Program-made: the position numbers and the translations under genes
DNA from: Enoplolaimus lenunculus
Taxonomy: Eukaryota > Nematoda > Enoplea > Enoplida > Thoracostomopsidae
Assembly (NCBI GenBank): GCA_030248215.1
Contig: JASANG010000816.1
Span: forward strand, 124,001 to 188,000
Length of the DNA stretch: 64,000 nt
Direction: 5' to 3'
In this document: piece after piece, positions 35,126 to 45,951 of the stretch
Numbering within the stretch: the first letter of the stretch is position 1
How the letters are laid out: each line of letters starts with the position of its first letter
The notes under the pieces: model-generated
Database searches by the model: none
The model's input: only the letters and a program-made list of their open reading frames with translations
What the model was told of the DNA's origin: nothing

Positions 35126-35335
35126 GGCCAATGTAAAGAACAGGGGTGGCACAGTATTTAAGCATATTCCTAAGCCTAAGCCTAAGCCTAAGCCTAAGCG
35201 TAATAGTGAGTTTATTCCTAAGCCTAAGGCTAAGCCTAAAAGCCTAAGCCAAGCAAAAAAATTAGTCTAAACCTTAAGCTTTACTCTATTGCAGTCCCAC
35301 AGAAAAACGTTCCGCCCCTGTTCTTTACATGGGCC
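35126..35335 (+). mobile_element. Family A MITE with CCTAAG array and 8-bp target duplication
   Basis: Left end GGCCAATGTAAAGAACAGGG, right end CCCTGTTCTTTACATGGGCC. Flanks AAAAAATG and AAAATATG (7 of 8). CCTAAG occurs in two clusters separated by GCGTAATAGTGAGTTTATT. A textbook copy of the family. Confidence 0.9.
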
Positions 35336-35609
35336 AAAATATGTTAGTATATGTCTGGAAACGGACTTTTCTGTTGTTTATACACAGGTTTGTTTGTCTG
35401 AATACTATTAATCTTAGGTAAAATTTATGATACGTAATGTGAACGAAATAAAATGATGCTGAGCGCAGGTTTGTTTATATATATTTTTTAGTCTTTTTTA
35501 ATTTTTATGTTGTTGTCTGGATTTTTATTAGCAGCTTGTTTATCAGTTTCTTTAACTTAATCAATCTGCTGTAATAGCAAATTTTATGCTTTAAAATGTA
35601 CCATTAATG

Positions 35610-36107
35610 GGCCAATGTATAGAACAGGATCGGAACAGCGGTATAAGTATACTTCTATAGTCCAAATCTGAGTCTGAGCCAAAGCCGAAGCCAAGAAATA
35701 TACACTGCAAAAAATTGTGAGTCAAACTGGCTCTCTCTGAAGGCTAAACGGGACTACACAAGTTGAATGAATTTCGACTCCGCCATCGTCCTGTTCGAAT
35801 CAGTAAAGCCTCGCGTTTGACGCTTCGCGGAGTCGAATTTGAATCCGATAGTGTAGTCCTATAGAGCCTATTTCGTAAACTGTCAATTTGATTCACCATT
35901 TTTTGCAGTGTAGTGTAAAAGCTTAAGGCCTATACTCTATTGCACATATTATAGAATACTTTCAGTCCGCAGACCAGTGTATAGAACATGGACGTATCTC
36001 AACATATTTATAGGCCTAAAGCTTAAAGCGAAAAAGTAGTCTAAAACTAAGCTTACTCTTTTGAAGTCCTGCGGAAAAACGGTCCGCCCCTGTTCTTTAC
36101 ATTGGCC
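35610..36107 (+). mobile_element. Family A MITE split by a nested family C element
   Basis: Left end GGCCAATGTATAGAACAGG, right end CCCCTGTTCTTTACATTGGCC. A family C element sits at 35703-35910. After it come GTGTATAGAACATGG and a second run of family sequence, so a tandem or composite copy is likely. Confidence 0.78.
35703..35910. mobile_element. Family C foldback MITE, TA-flanked
   Basis: CACTGCAAAAAATTGTGAGTC at the left and its inverse GATTCACCATTTTTTGCAGTG at the right. Most of its length is self-complementary. TA lies on both sides, as for Tc1/mariner-type insertions. It sits inside a family A element, so is younger than that insertion. Confidence 0.85.
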
Positions 36108-36249
36108 AGCCAATTTATGTATATAGTTTTATTTGTATCTAAACTAAAATGATCCGGTGTAGTGTCATGTTGATGTCTTACAATGTTTATTCCTATTAAC
36201 CAGCATCTATAATTAGATGCTACGGCACCGCAGTCAACAATCTGATCAA

Positions 36250-36312
36250 TATGCGACAAATTGTCGAATTGACGATATTTTGAATTACAAGTTGTCGGGG
36301 AACGAATTGTCG
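36250..36312. repeat. CGACAAATTGTCG palindrome cluster
   Basis: TGCGACAAATTGTCGAATTG and ACAAGTTGTCGGGGAACGAA, related to 10500-10558. Confidence 0.55.
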
Positions 36313-36475
36313 CGATACTGTAGTGATTACTGATATATATTCTGTATTGCAACTATCCGTTGAATTAAACGTTTTTGCCTGGCATCAAACGATTGATCGG
36401 TAATGCAAAGTTATACTTTATAAAAATGTTTTACTTTCAAAACTTAAGTACGCATTAAAAGTTTCGAACTCAGCT

Positions 36476-36660
36476 TGATTTGGTCCTGGAGTCATTTATG
36501 CGCTATAAAATTAGGGATAATTAACATTTACATACTCTAATTAGTGTTTACTGACTCTATCCGTTAACGGATAATTATTAAGGATACAGACTCCTATTAA
36601 TTGGGGCTCAACATGAGGACCCCTCTCTAATTACCGCCCTCTTATTCGGGTTACTACAGT
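36476..36660. mobile_element. Partial MITE with CCGAATAAGAGGG end
   Basis: Right end CCCTCTTATTCGGGTTACTA. The body, GATTTGGTCCTGGAGTCATTTATG onward, is the reverse of 1035-1215. The other end is lost. Confidence 0.6.
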
Positions 36661-37341
36661 ACCATATATTGCTCCATTGCGAAATTTAGTCAATAAATTG
36701 CATACTTTTGTCCAAAAAGCAATCATTGACAGTTAAGCGACCACTCATTCAAATTAAGTTTCCGCACAAAATTGTGTCCGAAAATAAGGCAGTCCAAGAT
36801 ATCAAAATTGTTAACGCCACGTATAAGGATTTGCTATATCCGCTGTGTGCGTCAAGTCACAATATAATTTCCATACAAGAAACAGTACCGCGCAGCACCG
36901 GACGCCATTATTGCACCCCAGTCCACAAACTAAAATTTTGGCGATTAGCAACAATATTGCAGTTTTTAGTTTGCTCTTAAAACTGCGCAATTGCAAAAAT
37001 TGCAAAACTACGCTGAACAAAATTACGTCATTTTTATATTTTCTGTTCAATCGCCTTGTATTTTTTAGTCACGTGATGTTAAAAAGCACGCCGCCGATGT
37101 GTATTGCATCATTTGATTGGCTCATTTGTATCGAGTTCGAGTCAGGTGATTGCAACTGCATTCGTATGCTTGCACTTAATATTTTGCAATGGTTTTGCAT
37201 ATATACATACATACATACATACATACATAAGCATCAGCGACGTTAATGTTATTAACCTTGAAACAAAGCAGTCAAATTGGTTTACTGCAGTCATTTTTTT
37301 ATAACTTTGACTCAATTTCTAAGCTTCTCGTACAGCCAAAA
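36661..37341. other. Intergenic; (CATA)n microsatellite
   Basis: No supported gene. A CATA tract lies at about 37201-37229. Confidence 0.5.
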
Positions 37342-37412
37342 TGGCCCCTGTTACTGTTAGGGACGTCCAGGTTTCTGGTAGGTCTATAAAAGAGTTGGGT
37401 TCAGACTTTTAC
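37342..37412 (-). mobile_element. Family B fragment
   Basis: GGCCCCTGTTACTGTTAGGGACGTCCAGG followed by TTTCTGGTAGGTCTATAAAAGAG: one end of a family B element, then unrelated DNA. Confidence 0.65.
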
Positions 37413-37790
37413 TCTCTTGTCATAGCAATACGCTAAACATTCGGCCGAATCCTACCATTTTGCGAGTTTTTATTAACTTTGATCTTGTTTTAGCTAATTT
37501 TTCAGTCATTTTAACTCGTGGACCAATAAATTGTAGTATATAGGATCTGACTGTAATAGTAAAATAAGCTCTTATACATTTCTCGTCCTTATTTACTAAG
37601 ACTTAGGCTCAGGTTTGGACTTTACGAACAGGTTAAGATAAATGTTTACGCTTAGATTTGTGGCAAGCACTTTTCGAAGGAGTTAGGGACAATGTTTATA
37701 TACTGAGTTCCAGTTTCGTACGGGCAATGTTTATAAGATGCAGTTGGCTGCAAAAAATACAGTTCCTGATGTTTCCAATGGTTTCTGCTA

Positions 37791-38155
37791 CACTGTAAAT
37801 TCCAATGCTGATTAAATACTCGCAGAGAATAAAGGCTGCGTTATACTTTACTACGCCCGCCGAACGCACCTGGAAAAATGTGTTTGGCGGCATTTTTGAT
37901 AAAAAGTTGTTCGATTTAAATACGGTAGAGTTGTGTAATTAACTTAGAATTTGAATCGACTCCGAGTTCTATTAAGTTCTGAAAGACTTAATTCAGTGGT
38001 CAAGTCTTGCAGCTCATTCTGAGTTAATTAAACAACTTCTCCGGAATTAAATCAACTCTGGATGAGTTTTAATGTTTACTGCAATTAAAACTCATAAATA
38101 TTAAGTATTTGTCTTTCTGATTTGATTAATCAATTCATTGAAATTTACAGTGTAG
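37791..38155. mobile_element. Family D MITE, TA-flanked, with internal insertion
   Basis: CACTGTAAATTCCAATG at the left, CATTGAAATTTACAGTG at the right, TA on both sides. Longer than its 250-bp relatives. The extra 100 bp or so near 37830-37920 (ACTACGCCCGCCGAACGCACC) looks inserted. Confidence 0.75.
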
Positions 38156-38804
38156 AAAACTTTAATGCAACACACAATGATACCTCAAATTACCAAACGA
38201 CTATATTTCGAACAACCCAAATCACAGCCAACAATGTATAGCTATGTCATAACTCAACTGTAATAAATGCAACAATATTTAGTGATCAACTAAACTCCAA
38301 CTCTAATAATTCTTGCCAAATCATACCATTTTAAAGAATATTTGATCAATAATTGGTAGAATTGATAATAATTCTATAAGGTCAACGCATCCGGAGTTCA
38401 TTTTACAAAACTTGTCTCCGAAATCATTTGGCAAAAACTGTACAAAAATTGAAAACAACCACTTATATGAGGGCTAAACTCAATTTTAAGAACTGTCGAA
38501 AATTTCTGGAAACTTTTGTTTTTAAATCTACAAAATAATAGTGTTCAACCCCCCAATGCAATCAAATTAACATTAGTTCACAAGTTGGACAAAAAATGTT
38601 TTGCTCGAATCTTGTAAACAGGTGGCACTTGCCGTTGCTTGGAACACCAATGATTATTTTTCAAAATTTAATAAAAGTACCACCTGTTCACATTAAAGAT
38701 TTGAAGCAAAACAAATTTTTCTACAAACTCAAATTGTTTATATTTTGCAAACAGGCCATCGGCATTTTGTTGCTGTGAAACCGATTTTTGTTTCAAAATT
38801 TAAT

Positions 38805-38904
38805 GTTTCCTAAGCCTAAGCCAAGCAAAAAATAGTCTAAAGCTTAATTTTACACTATTACAGTCACACAGAAAAATGTTCTGCCCGTGATCTTTACATG
38901 GGCC
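38805..38904 (+). mobile_element. Family A fragment (right half)
   Basis: Starts in CCTAAGCCTAAGCCAAGC and runs through the block ACTATTACAGTCACACAG to TGATCTTTACATGGGCC. The left end is missing. Confidence 0.75.
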
Positions 38905-40104
38905 TTCATTTTAGCAATAAAAGTGCGTTGCTGTACGGTGACAGACGGCGCCGTACGTCATCAACAGATTAGTGCCACGTCTACGCTTAGACTAGGATTA
39001 TATTTAGGCCATGTTTTAGACTTAAACTGTCCAAGACCCTAGACGCGGGTTGTTTTCCTAGATTTAAATTTTTTAACGTTCCCCTACGCATGAATTTACG
39101 GCTGTGGTCGGCATGTAAAAAAAAATCCTGTCGTTTAAAATGCTCCTGTATTTTTGTTGATACTGTGGCCAACGAATACACCACACGAGCTTTACTGATC
39201 CCAGTGCGAGTCAATAAGACACAGTAGATCGTCCGCCGAGGCACCATTGGGATCCCCAACTGTCGATCCTTGTGGTTCACTGAAGTCCTGTTTGCGATAT
39301 TTAAATCCAATGCCTAATTTGACACGGGGGCAAAGCAATTTTCAGACGGGCATATGGTTGAACAACCTTACTGCAAACAATTAGGACTAACACTTTTTTT
39401 GATAAGGAAGGCTATTATTTTTCTAGGGACGGCCGAGTGTCCACTTCCTGCTCCCCCTTCTGACTACGGATCCGATTTGCGGACTGTCCTGACCAAATTC
39501 TGAGAAGGTTTTATGACATTGGAACGAACACAATGTGGTCTATGTTTCATTAAAGTATTTAAGCATTTGGTTGAGCTATAAAATTAAGACTGCGTCAAGA
39601 TACAGAACCATTCATAGGGCGGTGAATGGGGCACCTTATTGTTTGTTATATTTATGTTTTTTAGAAATATTTCAGATTCATTGAATTAACGAATTTCCGT
39701 TTTCTTTAAGTTAAAAAATGAAAAAAACGCCAAAGTAAAAAAATAAATGAAGTTTATCGCCGCCATTTGGTGTAAACAGCAGCGTTCAACAATAGGAATA
39801 TTTCTCGTCGTGGTGTAATACAAAATTTCTGATGGAAAAAGTTGTATTTTGCTACAAAAACAGTTTCTAAGGGTTAAAAATTGTAAGGAGGGACCTTAGC
39901 ATTTTGTCACAAAACATTTCTGACGGGGCTCTGGGTTCGCTAGTGCAAGCCATAAATGTACAGTTTTATTGGGTGCGGCGACAGTTAACAAACCCTAAAC
40001 AATAAATTTTAGACAAAGCTTAATTTATAAGCGAATCTAGTAATTATTAAACGGAACCATATTTGAGCTTAGGCTTTATGGTGTACTGATGTATTCAAGG
40101 TGTA
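38905..40104. other. Intergenic; unrecognised open frame at 38987-39310 (-)
   Basis: A 107-codon frame on the minus strand (words RRTIYCVLLTRTGISKARVV, FKRQDFFLHADHSRKFMRRG) looks protein-like but I do not recognise it. A GACGGCGCCGTACGTC palindrome precedes it at 38945, so it may belong to a decayed element. Nothing else seen. Confidence 0.3.
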
Positions 40105-40316
40105 GGCCAATGTAAAGAACTGGGGCGGAACAGTATTATAAGCATATTCCTAAGCTTAAGCCTGCGCCTCAGTGTAAGAATGACCATATTCCTAAGCCTA
40201 AAGCCTCCTAAGCCTAAACCTAAGCTTAAGCCAAGCAAAACAGTTAGCGTAAAGCTTAACCTTACTCAATTGCAGTCCCACTGAAAAACGTTCCGCCCCT
40301 GACCTTTACATGGGCC
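40105..40316 (+). mobile_element. Family A MITE with perfect 8-bp target duplication
   Basis: GGCCAATGTAAAGAACTGGG at the left, CCCCTGACCTTTACATGGGCC at the right, flanked exactly by AAGGTGTA on both sides. CCTAAG units occur in two clusters split by GTAAGAATGACCATATTCC. The best-dated copy: ends and duplication are intact. Confidence 0.92.
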
Positions 40317-40367
40317 AAGGTGTAAAATAAACAAACATCGAATAACCTAAATTAGGTTACGTTTTTC

Positions 40368-40565
40368 GGCCAATGTTACTTTAAGGGGCTTAACAGTAGA
40401 TTACGCGTATTTCTAAGCCTAAGCATAAGCGTTACAAAAATGTGTTCCTAAAGCCTAAGCCTAAGCCTAAGAATAAACCTCAGCAAAAAATATAATCTAG
40501 ACGTTAAACCGACTCTTTTATGGATCCACCAGAAACATGGACGCCCCTAAAAAGTAACATGGGCC
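40368..40565 (+). mobile_element. Family B MITE with CCTAAG array
   Basis: GGCCAATGTTACTTTAAGGGG at the left, CCCCTAAAAAGTAACATGGGCC at the right. CCTAAG clusters, then ATATAATCTAGACG. It sits only 51 bp from the family A copy at 40105-40316. Flanks are T-rich and give only an approximate duplication. Confidence 0.85.
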
Positions 40566-40713
40566 GGTTTTTTCTATTCTTTACATTTAACAAATATCCA
40601 GTTATAAATTTTGGAAGGGTTTAAGCCAAACAGAACCAAATAATACTTACATGACACGAAAGGCAAGTTGTATATATTAGTATTTCTCTCATTTTGAACT
40701 GTTAATCTATATA

Positions 40714-40760
40714 ATTAAAGCCAGAACGCAAAACATACGTATTTTGAGCACTGTTCCAGT
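40714..40760. repeat. Family K hairpin core, copy 3
   Basis: ATTAAAGCCAGAACGC, ACATACGTATTTTGAGCAC, GTTCCAG. Flanked by TCTATATA. Confidence 0.6.
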
Positions 40761-41079
40761 GGATATCATCTAAATAGAAAATTGTGGAGATTTTTAATTT
40801 ATACGTTGATTTCGGTTGCAAATATTGCAACCAAATCATCCGGTTGTGTTTATTTACAAAATTCTACTAAACTTTTCGATTTTAAGCCAAAACAAATGAT
40901 TTTTATTAATAAAATTGGTATTTTGTAGGTGCGGCTACGCGTAGCAAACTTTGAACTAAACCGGAAATGTTTGGCTTTATAAGCTAGAAAATAACAGTGT
41001 TTCTACGTTTACTATGCTTTATGTGTCACCGTTTTGCTGTCTGATATGGGGTTTAGCATTTGAGACATAGCAATCGATT

Positions 41080-41249
41080 CAGGCCCGTAGCCAGCTCACC
41101 GTACTAGGAGGGAGGCGATAAAAGTTTTCAGGACGGGCATACAAGGGTTTTCAATGACTTACAAGCAAGGTTGAAAATTTTCTAGGGGGGCCAAAACTTT
41201 TCCAGGGCGGCTGTGCCTCGTTTAGCCCCCCTTGGCTACGGGTGCGCAT
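41080..41249. mobile_element. hAT-like MITE (CCCGTAGCCA ends)
   Basis: CAGGCCCGTAGCCAGCTCACC at the left and CCTTGGCTACGGGTGC at the right are inverted ends. The middle repeats TTTTCAGGACGGGCAT and GGGGGGCCAAAACTTTTCC. A close relative with a clean 8-bp duplication is at 46767-46931. Confidence 0.7.
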
Positions 41250-41487
41250 CAATTAGATATCAATAATCACAAGACATTGTTGATATACAATTTTTACCTA
41301 ACGGTACTGAAAGTTAATTTAAACTATTAAATATTTCGCAACAAAGCAGACAATTTTAAGGAGTCGGAATGTGAGTCTTTTGGCTTCGTCGTTAGCGGAC
41401 GGCGTGAAAATATTCCTCGTAGTACCGTCACACGCCGCACCATGGCAATTTCTGGTTGTCAATGCTTTTATTGCATACAAATTAATC

Positions 41488-41849
41488 AGGGCACAACCGG
41501 AGATCTGCCTTCGGCTCCGGCAGAAAATCGGCCTCCGGCTCCGGCTCCGGTGGAATTTTTCGGCAATTTCGGTAGCAAAATTTTGCATAATTTAGCAAAA
41601 TTTATCTGTTTAGCGTGTTTCGTTTTACTTTTGTCACAATTTTCAGGAACGAATTTCAGGAATTTCGCAGAAAATTAGCGTAAAACCAAACAACTTAACA
41701 ACATATTGCAGATGTTGGCTAAAATTAACTAATTAACCATTATTTTTACAACCTAATTTCACCTAACAATCGGCCCCGGCTCCGGCAAGTTTCGTTGACC
41801 TCCGGCTCCGGCACTGTCTCCGGTATTTTTCTCCTCCGGTTGCACCCTG
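41488..41849. mobile_element. Family E hAT-like MITE
   Basis: CAGGGCACAACCGGAGATCTG at the left, CCTCCGGTTGCACCCTG at the right. CCGGCTCCGG repeats lie near both ends. Flanks AAATTAAT and AAATTAAC allow an 8-bp duplication with one mismatch. Confidence 0.78.
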
Positions 41850-42389
41850 CAAATTAACACAGCAATCTATAGCTTACTAACCTAAAAGTAATTATTATAC
41901 AATGTTGATATTCTAGTAAAAATTTGTATCACAAGCTATTGTCAACACCCAAGCGTTGACGGAGTGATGATAAGTCGAGTAGACGTTATTCTATCGCCTG
42001 TGAAAGCGGTTTTGTCTTGTCTCTAGAACGGTCTTTAGGAGCAACACCTACATTCTCTTTGCGTCCGTCTTTGCAGTCGCCACAGACACAACGACTGCAA
42101 TGTTCTTTATTGTTGTTCTAGAAGCTCACGTGACGGCAAAATATTTTTTCTGACAACGTATCGCAATGCACAGAATTGCTTACAAAACAAACTGCAATAT
42201 TTGTTTGCAATTTTAGCAATTTATAATCATTAATATGTTGTTTTCAGAAATCGAGCAAACTTCTATTAATAATTGAAAACAGCGTTTCAGTTGTTGTTGT
42301 TGTTGTTGTTTGTGTGGTTGTTTTAAATGTAAATTTAGTTTCATACAACTATTAAGTATATTTTTGTTTCAGTCTTCCAATGAAAGTAT

Positions 42390-42744
42390 CAGAGTACAAC
42401 CGCAGATCTGCCTCCGGCTCCGGCTCCGGCAGAAAATCGGCCTCCGGCTCTGGTAGAATTTTTGCCGGAGGTTCCGGAAATTTCGGTAGTAAAATTTTGC
42501 ATAATTTTCCTAAATTTATCTGTTTAGCACGTTTCGATTGACTTTTGTCACAATTTTCATGAAAGAATTGCCGAAATTTCGCAGAAAATTATCGTAAAAC
42601 CAAACTACTGAACAACATTTTGCAGATATTGGCTAAAATTAACTAATTAACCATCATTTTTACTACTTAATTTCGCCTCACCTCCGGCTCCGGCAAGTTT
42701 CATTGACCTCCGGCTCCGGTATTTTCAGCTCCAGTGGCACCCTG
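42390..42744. mobile_element. Family E hAT-like MITE with perfect 8-bp duplication
   Basis: CAGAGTACAACCGCAGATCTG at the left, CCAGTGGCACCCTG at the right, GAAAGTAT directly repeated on both sides (42382-42389 and 42745-42752). 8-bp duplications and CAG...CTG ends are the marks of hAT transposons. Confidence 0.88.
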
Positions 42745-42752
42745 GAAAGTAT

Positions 42753-43719
42753 GGCTCATATTCAAGAATGTAGCTGGGATTTCATATCATAAAAAGGAAT
42801 AACATAAGCGAAAATATTTTTTGCAATCCAGCGTCTCTGGGTACAGTTTTATAAGATCTCATGGTCAATTGCTGCCCCAAACTGCCTCTCACGGACTGTC
42901 TCCCCCCAAATTACTGTCAAAGACAATCTCCACCAATACGTACTGGTAGGAAATTGTCTATGAACAGGGCCAGAGTTAGTATAATCACCTACCCCCAAAA
43001 CAGCTCCGAGGGGCGACCAATAATATGTGTCACAGCTCCTTAAATTTGGTGGCTCACGAATCAAAATTTAGTCTGTCAAGATGGAGACCGCGCTGGCCGG
43101 ATCTCTATTAATTACGATGTTTGGAACGCGCTTCCGCCGGCACTGTCGATGAGACATGTTTAGTTCCTTTAATTTTAAACATTGGTCATCTTTGTCTTTG
43201 TAGATAAAAGTTTACTTCAGGTATCTTTTAAAACAATGAGTTTTGTTATATAATTGTCATCTCCCCCAAGCATTCAAGTAGGTAATACTGAAATTGACCA
43301 ATCGCAGAATGCAATTTGCAGTCTGATGATTAAGATGCGATAAAATTACTTGATCGTTTATGCAATCTTTTCTTAAGGATTATATCATTCGAAACAATAG
43401 TTGTACCAGTCTGTAAAATTAACAATTTAACTTGAAATTTAAGTCTTAATTGCAACCGTTTTGATAAATATTTCTTGAAAATTAACCATAGAATTTTTGT
43501 TTTGATCCCTGTTGGGTGGGATGACGTGGCTAATTTTTGAGCGTCCTTGAATCAGTCTGTGATTTGACACTTAAGAACAAAATGCGTGTCAAGCATTTCG
43601 TGTTTGCCCCGCTCAGCGTGAAATGTTTGGTAATTATTTCAATTCGAAAGCATAGTTCTTCAATTGTGTCTTTATTGTCATTTTCTTGAAATTTCGGGCG
43701 AATATATCTTTAGACCTCT
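42753..43719. other. Intergenic; no gene seen
   Basis: A 71-codon frame at 42849-43064 (-) has no match that I know. Otherwise AT-rich. Confidence 0.35.
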
Positions 43720-44099
43720 TGACCAGTATTCTTATATGTGTATAGCATAGCATCTATCATCAGTTGATGACAGAACTTTCGGCCCTACTTTAAGGGGCGT
43801 CCAGGTTTCTGGTTTTCCATAAAAGAGCAGGTTTAGATTCTAGATTATATTTTTTGCTTAGACTTAGGCTTAAGAACACATTTTTACAATGCTTAGGTTT
43901 AGGCTTAGGGATACGCTTAATCTACTGTTACGCCCCTTAAAGTAACATTGGCCGAACTTTCAAACCAGTGAATGTTGACGCTTAAAATTCAGCACATTTT
44001 TCTCGCAAACGATTTGCTCTACTCAACTGTAATAGCTACTAAGTTTAAATCCAATTGTTAACTGATGATAGTTGCTATACACATTTGAGAATACTGGCC
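43720..44099. mobile_element. Family I MITE split by a family B insertion
   Basis: Left end GACCAGTATTCTTATATGTG and inner TAGCATCTATCATCAGTTG. Right end AACTGATGATAGTTGCTATA then CACATTTGAGAATACTGGCC. Removing the family B copy at 43781-43953 leaves about 200 bp, the size of the relative at 60544-60764. Confidence 0.75.
43781..43953 (-). mobile_element. Family B MITE with perfect 8-bp duplication, nested
   Basis: GGCCCTACTTTAAGGGGCGTC at the left, GCCCCTTAAAGTAACATTGGCC at the right, GAACTTTC repeated exactly on both sides. TTAGGC-type units inside. Inserted in a family I element. Confidence 0.93.
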
Positions 44100-44445
44100 T
44101 TGTGTTCGTGTAAACCCCGTCAGACTGAAGTATTTATGCTTTTTTGGTAGGATTGAGATAAAATCCTTTGCATGAAACAATAACAGCGCTTATAAACTGC
44201 AGCTTAAACTCGTGTGTTTTGCATTTGCTTCTTGAAGTATTTCGTTGCTAATTCGTTATGAAGTTTGATGTAACAGATTCGTGTGTAATGATATGAAAGC
44301 GGTAAGGGTATATATTATCTGGAAACTTCTGAAAAAGACTGGAAAAAGGCTATTTCACAGGCTGTAGAATAGTTAACGTTCATTTGGTTAAAAAATTTAC
44401 ATCGTTCACTACGCTCATTTGTAACTAAAGGTTTATATGCGCCCT

Positions 44446-44697
44446 TTAAATTCCAATGAGTTAATTATTCAACTCAGGCGAAAAGTTAGTTATTTCTGAA
44501 ATATTAACAATAAACTTCAACTCACTCTGACTTAAGTTGATTCTCACTATGAGTTGAGTTGACTCCGTAGACGATGATTAATTAAACCAGAATGAGTTGA
44601 ATCAACTCAGAATTGTGAGTTCTGATAGTCCTAAACTCAGACAGAGTGATTCAACTCATTCTAATTTAAAATTAACTCACTGAAATATACTGTGTGG
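44446..44697. mobile_element. Family D MITE
   Basis: TTTAAATTCCAATGAGTTAAT at the left, AACTCACTGAAATATACTGTG at the right. The body is alternating GAGTTGA and TCAACTC words. Confidence 0.72.
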
Positions 44698-45407
44698 CTA
44701 TCACTTTGAAATTTTTATCGCACGCTAAGCGCATTGCTAATAACTTTTAGACGTGGATATTCCGTTTCGAACTGAAATCCTAACAACGCCCCTGCTATGT
44801 AAATCATGACACTGTCGAAGCATAACAAATTCACATCAAAAAACATCCAAATCACAAAATTAACCTTTCCTACAAACGAAATTTGGACAAAAACAACTTG
44901 CTAAAATGTCCAACCACTCAACTCAAATTAATGTTTAGTTTTCAAATTGTGCAATTTTACCCACAAAATGTTGTAATAATCAACATTTTTGGTGCAAATT
45001 ATTGCATCAGATTTTACATTTTGCATCAAAACTCCGCCCTTTATAAACGATGTACGTTTAACTATTAATTAGTAATACGCCGTTGTATAAATTTGTCCAT
45101 ATTTATGCGTGTAACATTGGAATAATAGCAAGGATTTATTTCAGACAACAGTAGCAGATCTCGGATTTTCTAGCAATTTGGCGTTATTCCCAATTAAACC
45201 TTTTAAGTATTTGTGATTTTTTTAAAAAATTTGCACATGAAGGTTTACTGTTCAAAGGGTCTCTCAGTGGAATTTCAAAATCATTTGAATGAGCCAATCA
45301 GAGTCCGCGATCGTTTGATCTTTCATTTCACAAGGCCCACCAATCACGACTAGGGTTGATTTTTTAGAAAAGTTTGCATTCTTGTATAGAACGAACGATA
45401 TCTATAT
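44698..45407. other. Intergenic; no gene seen
   Basis: AT-rich, only short spurious frames. Confidence 0.35.
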
Positions 45408-45454
45408 ATTAAACCTGGAACGCTCCACATACGTATTTTGGGCAAGTTTCCAGC
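45408..45454. repeat. Family K hairpin core, copy 4
   Basis: ATTAAACCTGGAACGCTCC, ACATACGTATTTTGGGCAAG and TTTCCAGC. Preceded by TCTATAT. Confidence 0.65.
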
Positions 45455-45698
45455 ATTACTTTGCTTAAAATAAATCGTTAAAACATAAACGTGCTTGTTC
45501 TATGAAAATAAAATCTGCGTGAAAATGTTTGTGTACTCGCTCACTTTTGCTCATTGCTCAAAACCGGCTATCTGGTATATTTTAATAGCATAATTGAGTA
45601 GGATCGTCTGTTCAGATGAGTTGAATTTCAACTTTGATTTTTGAACGTACCCCATCGTTTCAACTAAAGCTAATTTCTTTACCGCATGACTTCAGTTC

Positions 45699-45951
45699 AC
45701 TGTAAATTCCAATGAGTTGAATAATCAATTCAGATAGCGAGTTTGTTGTTTTCCGAACTTATAACTATAAGCATTAGCTCAGTCTGAGTTGAGTTGATTT
45801 TCACTCTCTGTTAATTTGATTCCGGGCGAGTTGAACAATTAACTCAGATTGAGTTGAATTAGCTCAGAATTCTGAGTTCTGATAGTCCTATCTCGAACTG
45901 AGTGCATTCAACTCATTCTAAGTTAAAATCAACTCACTGGAATTTGCAGTG
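45699..45951. mobile_element. Family D MITE
   Basis: CACTGTAAATTCCAATGAG at the left, CTCACTGGAATTTGCAGTG at the right. The best-preserved copy of the family, almost wholly self-complementary. Confidence 0.82.
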
